7,929 nt of DNA from Deltaproteobacteria bacterium (lineage in GTDB: Bacteria; Desulfobacterota; Binatia; UBA9968): positions 1-7,929 of the forward strand of contig VBKX01000293.1 in the NCBI GenBank assembly GCA_005879435.1. Direction: 5' to 3'. Numbering within the stretch: position 1 is the stretch's first letter; each line of letters starts with the position of its first letter. Shown one piece after another: positions 1-7,929 of this stretch. Under the pieces are notes generated by a model. The model was not told where the DNA came from, ran no database searches, and saw only the letters and a program-made list of their open reading frames with translations. The position numbers were made by a program, and so were the translations under genes.

Positions 1-1
1 C

Positions 2-241
2 GATGTCGACAGGGTTGAACGTGAGCGCGGTCGCGCGTCCCGCGAAGTTACTGGCACCGTGCAACGCGTCGACGCAGCGCGTAGAGAAATTCATCTACGA
101 ACGGCGGAGCGAAATTTGGTCGTGTTTAGATACGATCCGAACACTCCGGTCTATGATCGAGACCGCGACCTTTCGGTCAACGCTCTACGCAATGGCGATG
201 AAATTGCGGTGCAACCGCGTGGAAACTCGGATTATGAATAA
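2..241 (+). CDS. 3' end of a gene for a small beta-rich (DUF5666-like) protein
   Basis: The frame is open from the window edge and ends at TAA 239-241, so the start lies upstream and only the last 79 residues are visible. They begin with a charged Arg/Glu stretch. A compact beta-rich unit follows: GTVQRVDAARREIHLRT, then a V-F-R-Y-D strand, a T-P-V turn, and L-R-N-G-D-E-I-A-V-Q near the end. This pattern (G-T-V-x-x-V-D, R-x-I-x-L, L-x-x-G-D-x-I-x-V) resembles the OB-like repeats of DUF5666-type secreted or envelope proteins, which often occur in tandem. Alternating hydrophobic residues and the family-like pattern favour this frame over the overlapping one at 3-263. It converges on sucB, 127 bp away. 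The function is unknown and the family assignment is from memory of the pattern only. Confidence 0.6.
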   Translation, partial: DVDRVERERGRASREVTGTVQRVDAARREIHLRTAERNLVVFRYDPNTPVYDRDRDLSVNALRNGDEIAVQPRGNSDYE

Positions 242-252
242 TACGCCGAAGT

Positions 253-281
253 CATTCGGATGATCGATCGAAGATCCGATG
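253..281. terminator. Possible hairpin in the convergent gap between the partial gene and sucB
   Basis: An imperfect inverted repeat pairs CA-TCGGAT (253-261, with one bulged T) with ATCCGATG (274-281) around a 12-nt loop that itself contains GATCGATC. It sits 12 bp past the stop of the plus-strand gene and 88 bp past the stop of sucB, so it could slow transcription from either side. Neither strand has a U-tract after it, so it is not a convincing intrinsic terminator. No other terminator-like structure is visible in 242-368. Confidence 0.2.
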
Positions 282-368
282 CGAGATACTGAATAAGGAA
301 TGGCGCACCTACGCGACCGCAACATTAATCGATACCCTGGGTTTCGCTGGTGGGCAGGTAGCTGAACG

Positions 369-1736
369 CTATATCCCGAGCAGCATCCGCACGGGCTCTT
401 CAATCAGATTTTTAATGTGTTTTAGAAATTTCACCGCTTCGCGGCCATCGATGATGCGATGGTCGTAGGTCAGGGCGACGTACATCATGGGCCGAACGAC
501 GACTGCGCCCTGACGCGCGACTGGACGATCTTGGATTGCGTGCAAACCGAGAATTGCTCTCTGCGGCGGGTTGACGATCGGAGTGGAAAGTAGCGAACCG
601 TAGATTCCCCCATTACTGATGGTGAAAGTTCCCCCATGGAGCTCGCCGGGTGTCAGCTTATCTTGCTCGGCGCGCCGCGCAAAATCCGCAATGGCGTTTT
701 CGATTTCGCCAAAGCTCAGGCGCTCCGCCTGCCGGAGAACCGGAACGACGAGTCCCTTTCCTCCACCGACGGCGATGCCGATATCGAAAAATTTATGATA
801 GACGATATTTTCGCCGTGGATCTCAGCATTGACTTCAGGCACGAGTCTGAGCGCTTCCACGGCCGCCCTGACGAAGAAGGACATGAATCCAAGTTTAGTG
901 TCGTACTTCTGCGCAAAGGCGTCGCGATGCTTGTTCCGCAGGTCGATGACCGCCGAGATATCGATTTCGTTGAACGTCGTGAGCAAAGCGGCGTTTTGTT
1001 GGGCGTGGACCAGTCGCTCGGCAATCTTGCGGCGCAATTGACTCATCGGCACCGTCTTGTCCTGGCGTTCGGTGGTTTGCTGACGATCTTGCACCGGTTT
1101 TGTCGGCCGAGCCGATTGCATCCTGTCTTTTTTTTCAGGCGCTATGGCGGGTTCCCTGTCGTGTTCCTCCATTGGTCGATGCGGCAGGGTCTGAGCTGGC
1201 TCATCGAACGCTTGGCGATTTTGCGCTGGCAGTGAGTCGAGGGTGCCGGCTTCTTCGGTCTTTTCTCGCAAATCACTTTCTGGCTCTAGATTCGCAGCGG
1301 CGGCGGGTTGCACACTTGTGTCCTCGCCATTTGTTTTTGGCGAGCTAGCCGTCGAATCTGTCATTTCATCGGTATGCCGTTGATCAGTCGTAGGTTTTTC
1401 CAAATCATCCGGGGCGCCGACGGGCTTTTTCGGCGCCTCGTCGCGCTGACCGGCACGGTTGTTCGATTTTGCATTCTTCTTTGGCACATCGTTAACGGCG
1501 TCACTATCGATGTAAGCAATGACCTCGTTCACCGACGCGCTATCGCCCTCTTGTTTCAGAATCTTCGTCACTCGACCGGATTCCGGCGCGGGTATTTCGA
1601 CGGTGGCCTTATCGGTTTCGATCACGACGACGTCTTCATCGCGTTCGACAAAGTCCCCTTCGTGCTTGAGCCACTCGCCGATGGCTACTTCGGAAATCGA
1701 TTCGCCCACTTCCGGTATTTTAACTGGGACAGACAA
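369..1736 (-). CDS. sucB: 2-Oxoglutarate dehydrogenase E2, dihydrolipoyllysine succinyltransferase
   Basis: This is the E2 core of the cytoplasmic 2-oxoglutarate dehydrogenase complex. It moves the succinyl group from E1 via a swinging lipoyl arm to CoA. The product is 455 aa. Residues 1-77 are a lipoyl domain with the ETDKAT motif, and Lys43 is the lipoylation site. Residues 78-226 form a charged, Pro/Ala/Gln/Glu-rich linker. Residues about 227-455 are the acyltransferase domain, ending with YDHRIIDGRE, where His426 and Asp430 are the expected catalytic pair; the TFTISNGG segment is also present. I chose the TTG at 1736 because GAGGAG lies 7 nt upstream; a longer frame starting at TTG 1751 would put that site inside the gene. 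The stop is TAG. The gene starts 11 nt after sucA and is clearly in its operon. The peripheral subunit-binding domain usual between the lipoyl and catalytic domains of bacterial SucB is not recognisable. No E3 (lpd) gene follows. The succinyl rather than acetyl assignment rests on sucA linkage. Confidence 0.97.
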   Translation of the reverse strand: MSVPVKIPEVGESISEVAIGEWLKHEGDFVERDEDVVVIETDKATVEIPAPESGRVTKILKQEGDSASVNEVIAYIDSDAVNDVPKKNAKSNNRAGQRDEAPKKPVGAPDDLEKPTTDQRHTDEMTDSTASSPKTNGEDTSVQPAAAANLEPESDLREKTEEAGTLDSLPAQNRQAFDEPAQTLPHRPMEEHDREPAIAPEKKDRMQSARPTKPVQDRQQTTERQDKTVPMSQLRRKIAERLVHAQQNAALLTTFNEIDISAVIDLRNKHRDAFAQKYDTKLGFMSFFVRAAVEALRLVPEVNAEIHGENIVYHKFFDIGIAVGGGKGLVVPVLRQAERLSFGEIENAIADFARRAEQDKLTPGELHGGTFTISNGGIYGSLLSTPIVNPPQRAILGLHAIQDRPVARQGAVVVRPMMYVALTYDHRIIDGREAVKFLKHIKNLIEEPVRMLLGI

Positions 1737-1743
1737 GGTCAAT

Positions 1744-1747
1744 CTCC

Positions 1748-1749
<2 letters not shown>
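1744..1749 (-). promoter_or_regulatory. sucB ribosome-binding site overlapping the sucA stop
   Basis: The minus strand reads GAGGAG at 1749-1744, then ATTGACC, then the TTG start at 1736-1734. The motif shares bases with the TGA stop of sucA (1750-1748), so ribosomes ending on sucA are placed to reinitiate on sucB. The 7-nt spacing decides the start in favour of TTG 1736 over the in-frame TTG codons at 1742 and 1751. Confidence 0.75.
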
Positions 1750-4612
<2,863 letters not shown>

Positions 4613-4713
4613 TGTTTCCGATTTATCGAGGCGGAGGGAACCGGATGTTGAGAATCGCAGCCCCGCCAAACAGAGCCGAAATGTGAGCGTGATGGGATAA
4701 TTACAAAATTAAA

Positions 4714-4731
4714 CAGCAAGCGCTGTGCCAT
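4714..4731 (-). promoter_or_regulatory. Sigma-54 (-24/-12) promoter motif upstream of sucA
   Basis: The minus strand reads TGGCAC (4730-4725), AGCGC (4724-4720), TTGCT (4719-4715). This is an exact match to the sigma-54 consensus TGGCAC-N5-TTGCW, with the invariant GG and GC separated by exactly 10 nt. By my arithmetic, an exact match at 10.5 defined positions is expected by chance less than once in 100 windows of this size. A start would fall near 4704, giving a leader of about 90 nt before the sucA ATG. A weak overlapping sigma-70 alternative (TTGGAG, 17 nt, TGTTTA) cannot be ruled out. Confidence 0.6.
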
Positions 4732-4756
4732 GCTCCAATTGCACTGCAGCATGCGG

Positions 4757-4768
4757 AACGAATTCGTT
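4757..4768. promoter_or_regulatory. 12-bp perfect palindrome upstream of the sucA promoter
   Basis: AACGAATTCGTT is self-complementary over all 12 bases. Its centre is about 58 bp upstream of the start expected from the sigma-54 motif. This is consistent with an operator, but no family can be assigned and short AT-centred palindromes do occur by chance. Confidence 0.3.
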
Positions 4769-4786
4769 ACGGAATCACGGTACGGA

Positions 4787-4827
4787 AAGCACTGGCGAGG
4801 TCGCGGGCACAAGTTATCGCCGTGCTT
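4787..4827. repeat. Long inverted repeat between the 148-aa gene and sucA
   Basis: The left arm AAGCAC-T-GGCGA (4787-4798, one bulged T) pairs with TCGCC-GTGCTT (4817-4827), giving 11 base pairs around an 18-nt loop. It lies 53 bp past the stop of the minus-strand 148-aa gene, so as RNA it could end or attenuate that transcript, but no U-tract follows. As DNA it is centred about 100 bp upstream of the predicted sigma-54 start of sucA, a distance typical of enhancer-binding protein sites. The two readings cannot be separated from sequence alone. Confidence 0.4.
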
Positions 4828-4879
4828 GATAATTTGTTTGGAGACGAAAGGCCACAGTGCGATCGAGTGGCGACCTTCG

Positions 4880-5326
4880 TTAACCGATTAATGTGGGTGG
4901 CTCACTGGAATTCACTACTATTGTTAGGATCGACGTATCCGGTTGCGGCTCGGCGATGTTGATGATGAGCTGTTGATTCCCGCGTGTGAAAGCGTAGCCA
5001 CCGCTCTTGGCTCCTAACACTTCATCGGGCTGCCAGTCGTTCGCCGGCATTAGGCTGTGATAAAAGCGCGCGATCATAGTTGGCGAGACTTTGCCTTTGA
5101 AGGCCACTTTTTCTTGATCAACACCGCGAGTTTGCGGCGGAACTGTACCATCCGATACCTTTTTCATGCCGTCAGGAACGGGAACGACAACGCCTGCGAC
5201 AGTTACTTTTCGTTCCTGAGGCCCAACACGAAAGAGAAAATAGCCCGCCGATATCAGTAGGAATAGCGCCACGAGCAACAATCCAAAAATGCGATAACGG
5301 CGCAAGAATTGGTTTGGACGGGTCAT
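4880..5326 (-). CDS. Membrane-anchored protein of unknown function, 148 aa
   Basis: I do not recognise the family. The protein opens with a basic N-terminus (RRYR at 9-12), then one hydrophobic segment at about residues 13-33 (FGLLLVALFLLISAGYFLF). This is a signal anchor, with the remaining 115 or so residues most likely outside the cytoplasmic membrane. The exported part has a V-V-V-P-V-P-D-G strand, a helix-like VSPTMIARFYHSLM, then NDWQPDEV, and strands YAFTRGNQQLIINIAE and TSILTIVVN. This alpha-beta pattern (FYxxxM..NDW..F.RG...I.I....TxxxIVV) recurs in small uncharacterised lipoproteins and anchors of Gram-negative bacteria. The ATG at 5326 is well supported by AGGGGAGG 5 nt upstream. 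The stop is TAA. It is transcribed toward sucA but 267 bp away, with a separate promoter motif in between, so it need not belong to the sucAB operon. Confidence 0.85.
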   Translation of the reverse strand: MTRPNQFLRRYRIFGLLLVALFLLISAGYFLFRVGPQERKVTVAGVVVPVPDGMKKVSDGTVPPQTRGVDQEKVAFKGKVSPTMIARFYHSLMPANDWQPDEVLGAKSGGYAFTRGNQQLIINIAEPQPDTSILTIVVNSSEPPTLIG

Positions 5327-5520
5327 CTGTGCCTCCCCTATATTTTGACCGAAAATTCAGCAAGTCCGGTTATTTCAGTATGTCATTCCGCATGGAGCGT
5401 TTACTCTTGATTGAAAATGGAGACTTAGCACGCACAATCGCTGAGGAGGATGCAATAACTATTAACAAAGATCATGCCGATGGCGTGTCGAATAAGAAAC
5501 GTTGAATAGTTTATTTTATT

Positions 5521-5535
5521 CCCCAGAAACTGGGG
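5521..5535. repeat. Perfect 6-bp stem, 3-nt loop palindrome
   Basis: CCCCAG (5521-5526), AAA, CTGGGG (5530-5535). A T-rich run (TTTATTTTATT) lies immediately upstream on the plus strand, so the order is reversed for a plus-strand intrinsic terminator. On the minus strand the hairpin is followed by A-rich, not T-rich, sequence. It may be an operator or a stable RNA hairpin; no function can be assigned. Confidence 0.35.
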
Positions 5536-5625
5536 TGATCTGATCGTGCTTCGCATGCTTTTCATTGTTTGTATTGACGTAGCCCAAAAATCGACAGTTA
5601 AGTTGCATTCTGATGCAGTGAAGCG

Positions 5626-5645
5626 GTGTCCTGAAAACAGGACAC
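5626..5645. promoter_or_regulatory. 20-bp palindromic activator site (probable sigma-54 enhancer)
   Basis: GTGTCCTG (5626-5633), AAAA, CAGGACAC (5638-5645): two perfect 8-base arms. The centre lies about 127 bp upstream of the start expected from the sigma-54-like motif at 5736-5752, within the usual range for enhancer-binding proteins. A dimeric Fis-type helix-turn-helix protein, such as the regulator encoded just downstream, would read such a dyad. Autoregulation is my inference from position and symmetry. Confidence 0.6.
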
Positions 5646-5656
5646 GGAGGATTTCA

Positions 5657-5676
5657 GTGTCCTGATTTGGCTACAG
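5657..5676. promoter_or_regulatory. Second, degenerate copy of the palindromic site
   Basis: GTGTCCTG recurs exactly at 5657-5664. The partner arm at 5669-5676 keeps only ACA in register (TGT...ACA symmetry). It is offset by 31 bp, close to three helical turns, from the perfect site, so proteins on both would lie on the same DNA face. Paired strong and weak sites are common at enhancers of NtrC-type activators. Confidence 0.45.
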
Positions 5677-5735
5677 CTGCTTACCCCGGGGCGGTACAAA
5701 GCTTGAACAGACTCCGTATTCAAAATCCCTACAGA

Positions 5736-5752
5736 TTGGCATGAGTTTTGCC
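5736..5752 (+). promoter_or_regulatory. Sigma-54-like promoter for the response regulator gene
   Basis: The sequence TTGGCAT-GAGTT-TTGCC keeps the invariant GG (5738-5739) and GC (5750-5751) exactly 10 nt apart. It differs from the consensus TGGCAC-N5-TTGCW at two positions (T for C, and C for W). A start near 5763 would leave a leader of about 75 nt. The upstream paired dyads at enhancer distance strengthen the call. Confidence 0.6.
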
Positions 5753-5839
5753 AGAATTACTTGCGTCATTCAACACATGCTCGAAATGGTTTTTCCAAAC
5801 TCGTGCATGAGTGCGCCTGGCGATTGATTCGGTTTGATC

Positions 5840-7195
5840 ATGAGCTCAACGATTCTCGTTGTGGACGATGAAGCATTGCCGCGGAAGAATATCGCCCGGG
5901 TGCTCGAAGAGGAGGAGTATCACGTCTACGAAGCCGAGAACGGCGATGAGGCGATTAAGGCGATCAATGATCTCGACTTCGATCTAGTACTGTGCGATCT
6001 CAAAATCCCCGGGACGGACGGGCGTGGTGTTCTGCGCCATGTCCGCAGTGTTTCGCCGCAAACCATGTTTATCTTGATGACGGGTTATGCGTCTCTGGAG
6101 ACGGCGATCGAAGGATTCCGCGGCGGCGTCCATGATTATATCTTAAAGCCGGTAGTGTTCGAGGACGTCCTGCAAAAGGTCAAGCGTCTTATGGTATCGA
6201 AGAGCTTGGCGTGGGAAGTTGAGTTGTTGCGCCGCCAGGCCAACTCCAATTCAGAATCAACCGGCGTCATCGGAGAAAGCTGCAGCATCCGCGAGATTCT
6301 CGCGACGATTTCCAAGGTCGCGCCCACGGGCTCGAATGTCTTGATCACCGGAGAGAGCGGCGTAGGCAAGGAAGTGGTTGCGCGCACTATTCATCTGCAA
6401 AGCCCCCGGAAGGATAAAGTCTTTTTACCGGTCAATTGCAGCGGGATTCCAGAAACGTTGCTTGAAAGCCAACTGTTCGGTCACGTCAAAGGGGCTTTTA
6501 CCGACGCGGCGACCTCTCAGGAAGGACTTTTTCAGCGCGCTCAAGGCGGCACGATCTTTCTCGACGAAATCGGTGAGATGGCGCTGAGCCTTCAACCCAA
6601 AATCCTTCGGGTCATCGAGGATAAAGAAGTTCTGCCCATCGGTTCCACCCATCCATTTCGCTTGAATGTTCGCATGATCGCCGCGACCAACCGTGAACTC
6701 GAAATGGAGGTCGCTGAGGGACGCTTTCGCGAAGATCTCTTTTATCGATTGAACGTCATCAACATTCGTGTGCCACCGTTGCGCGAGAGAAGGGAAGACA
6801 TTCCGTTACTGGTGGATCACTCGATTCGACGCCATAACGCCGAAATGAAAAGAACGTACAAGGGCGTGGACAACGCGGCGCTAAAATTACTCATGTCGCT
6901 CCCCTGGAAGGGCAATGTACGTGAATTGGACAACGTGCTCGAACTGGCAATGATATTGGGCGACGGCGAATGGATCACGCCAGCCGAATTGCCGCAGGGC
7001 TCCGCAGCGCAGGAGGAAAACGGATCCGAGTCGCTGAACAATCTGCGCATTGCCGTCCAATCGTACGAAAAAAGTCACATAGAAAATGTTCTTAAAGATA
7101 CGGCCGGCGACAAAACGCGAGCGGCAGAACTATTGGGCGTCAGCCGTTCTTCGCTCTATCGCAAGATGGAGAGTTTGGGCATTCACAACAATTAG
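5840..7195 (+). CDS. NtrC/AtoC-family sigma-54 response regulator without an adjacent kinase
   Basis: This is a cytoplasmic two-component regulator that, when phosphorylated, should activate sigma-54 RNA polymerase by ATP hydrolysis. The product is 451 aa with the standard three parts. The receiver is at 1-120: acidic pair Asp9/Asp10, phospho-acceptor Asp53, Thr81, Lys103. The AAA+ domain is at about 143-375: Walker A GESGVGK (171-177), sigma-54 contact loop GAFTDA (218-223), Walker B GGTIFLDE (236-243), arginine-finger region with FREDLFYRLN, and LPWKGNVREL near its end. The C-terminal Fis-type helix-turn-helix contains TRAAELLGVSRSSLYRKMESLG (about 424-446). The contact loop has Asp where GAFTGA has its second Gly. 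I chose ATG 5840; the in-frame TTG at 5834 adds two residues, and neither start has a clear ribosome-binding site. A sigma-54-like promoter and palindromic sites precede it, suggesting autoregulation. actA follows 130 bp downstream in the same direction. The signal and targets are unknown. Confidence 0.97.
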   Translation: MSSTILVVDDEALPRKNIARVLEEEEYHVYEAENGDEAIKAINDLDFDLVLCDLKIPGTDGRGVLRHVRSVSPQTMFILMTGYASLETAIEGFRGGVHDYILKPVVFEDVLQKVKRLMVSKSLAWEVELLRRQANSNSESTGVIGESCSIREILATISKVAPTGSNVLITGESGVGKEVVARTIHLQSPRKDKVFLPVNCSGIPETLLESQLFGHVKGAFTDAATSQEGLFQRAQGGTIFLDEIGEMALSLQPKILRVIEDKEVLPIGSTHPFRLNVRMIAATNRELEMEVAEGRFREDLFYRLNVINIRVPPLRERREDIPLLVDHSIRRHNAEMKRTYKGVDNAALKLLMSLPWKGNVRELDNVLELAMILGDGEWITPAELPQGSAAQEENGSESLNNLRIAVQSYEKSHIENVLKDTAGDKTRAAELLGVSRSSLYRKMESLGIHNN

Positions 7196-7325
7196 CGAAG
7201 CGGCGTCCGCGCGCCGGTTTGGGGGTGGAGAGGGGGTGGCGGTGCGGTTCTTAACGAGCAATCTTAATTATTCATGTAATGCGGCTTTGCGCCGGTTTTG
7301 CGGCACCACGGCACAGTAACAAATC

Positions 7326-7929
7326 ATGTCGCAGATTTTTCATCCGAGCACCAACACCATTTCCCGTCTCACCATTTTTGGCGGCGCCGGTTTCGTCGTC
7401 GTCTGGGTTTTGGCGCTGGCGGCAATTAATGAGTCGCCCTACATCACCGACGTCGGTGTCGCACGTAGCCAGCCTGTGCCGTTCAGTCACAAGCATCATG
7501 TCGGCGACGACGGCATCGATTGCCGTTACTGCCACACCTCGGTCGAAGAATCGGCCGTCGCCGGCCTCCCGCCAACGAAGACGTGCATGAATTGTCATTC
7601 TCAGATCTTTTCCACCAGCCCGTTTCTGGATCCGGTTCGAAACAGCTTCCGTACCGATACATCGATTCGATGGACGCGGGTCCACGATCTGCCGGACTTC
7701 CACCTGTCACGGCCGAGTCGACACGATGCCGCTCACGTGGCGGGAAAATACGCTCTACATGGACTGGTGCCTCGAATGTCACCGCGCTCCGGAACGCTAT
7801 GTGAGGCCGCGCCAATACGTGTTCAGCATGGATTACCAACCGCCGGTGGATCAAATCGCGCTGGGTGAGAAGCTGGTCAAGGAATATAGGATTCGAAAAT
7901 TGACGAGCTGCTCGACCTGTCATCGATGA
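7326..7929 (+). pseudogene. actA: Alternative complex III pentaheme cytochrome c subunit, frame broken near 7700
   Basis: ActA is the membrane-anchored pentaheme cytochrome c of ACIII, which oxidises quinol and passes electrons to a periplasmic acceptor or oxidase. The first part reads from ATG 7326: MSQIFHPSTNTISRLTIFGG, a membrane anchor at about 13-34, VPFSHKHHVGDDGIDCRYCH (haem 1, Cys66-His70), CMNCH (haem 2, 87-91), then WTRVHDLPDF up to 7700. There the frame changes. Sequence consistent with the family resumes one frame over: STCHGRVDTMPLTW, then CLECH (haem 4) and a closing CSTCHR before TGA 7927-7929. The third haem motif has lost its first Cys, along with the roughly 15 residues expected between DLPDF and STCH. 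The 7326 frame left alone ends at 7868 with meaningless residues. Adding back a loss of about 47 bp gives about 216 aa, near the family's usual length as I recall it. This is either a true inactivating deletion or an assembly error. No ribosome-binding site is evident. Confidence 0.9.
7926..7929 (+). other. Probable actB start overlapping the actA stop (ATGA)
   Basis: The window ends in CGATGA, where TGA 7927-7929 ends the actA frame and ATG 7926-7928 could begin the next gene. In ACIII operons the iron-sulfur/molybdopterin-like subunit ActB usually follows ActA, and four-base ATGA overlaps mark coupled translation. Only the overlap is visible; the identity of the next gene is inferred. Confidence 0.3.

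Larger units (their letters stand above)
5327..5839. other. Divergent control region, 513 bp without a confident gene
   Basis: This gap separates the minus-strand 148-aa gene from the plus-strand response regulator. The left part (5327-5520) is AT-richer and holds only a weak 41-codon open frame at 5380-5505. At 5521-5535 lies a perfect hairpin CCCCAG-AAA-CTGGGG. The right part holds the palindromic site (5626-5645), its degenerate copy (5657-5676) and the sigma-54-like promoter (5736-5752). No tRNA or other RNA gene was recognised. The leader of the 148-aa gene shows a good ribosome-binding site (5332-5339) but no clear -35/-10 pair. Confidence 0.6.

Noticed and set aside
3..263. 86-codon ATG frame at the left edge
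   Set aside because: It overlaps the frame ending at 241, whose beta-strand pattern and G-T-V/G-D motifs look like a real protein. This frame shows none.
636..1235. 199-codon open frame on the plus strand inside sucB
   Set aside because: It is fully antisense to the lipoyl-acyltransferase gene, whose family motifs are clear. Its translation has no recognisable domain and reflects the GC-rich codon pattern of sucB.
7201..7220. GC hairpin CGGCG-N6-CGCCG followed by GTTT after the response regulator
   Set aside because: The stem is only 5 bp and the T-run is three bases, too weak to call a terminator. The regulator and actA may be cotranscribed.
7483..7923. 146-codon minus-strand frame opposite actA
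   Set aside because: It is antisense to the haem-motif-bearing cytochrome; the CXXCH codons on the plus strand explain the sequence.

Overview
The window carries five recognisable genes and one disrupted gene, from what looks like a respiring Gram-negative bacterium. It has a proteobacterial-style 2-oxoglutarate dehydrogenase E1 and E2, a sigma-54 activator response regulator, and the first subunit of alternative complex III (ACIII). This mix fits a deltaproteobacterium-like lineage or another ACIII-bearing phylum. Base composition is moderately GC-rich. I cannot name the taxon.

Layout. Positions 2-241 (+) are the 3' end of a gene for a small beta-rich domain that enters from outside the window. 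It converges with a minus-strand cluster that reads, in transcription order: a 148-aa membrane-anchored protein of unknown function (5326-4880), sucA (4612-1748) and sucB (1736-369). sucA and sucB are tightly coupled, with the sucB ribosome-binding site overlapping the sucA stop codon. A 267-bp gap separates the 148-aa gene from sucA. That gap holds an exact match to the sigma-54 -24/-12 consensus pointing at sucA, with an inverted repeat and a palindrome behind it.

Positions 5327-5839 are a 0.5-kb divergent control region. They contain a perfect 20-bp palindrome, a related degenerate copy 31 bp away, and a second sigma-54-like promoter. All of these are placed to drive the plus-strand NtrC/AtoC-type response regulator (5840-7195), which has no histidine kinase beside it. 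130 bp further on begins actA, the pentaheme cytochrome subunit of ACIII. Its reading frame is broken near 7700 by what looks like an internal deletion that removed part of the third haem-binding motif. The second half continues in another frame to the end of the window, where ATGA suggests an overlapping actB start.

How it fits together. SucA and SucB supply reducing power from the TCA cycle, and ACIII passes electrons from quinol onward. A sigma-54 activator lies between these two respiratory loci, and sigma-54-type promoters precede both sucA and the activator. This makes coordinated sigma-54 control of central carbon oxidation and respiration a reasonable hypothesis, but only the promoter motifs are directly visible. 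Other oddities are an E2 with no recognisable peripheral subunit-binding domain and an Asp-to-Glu change at the expected magnesium-ligand position of SucA.
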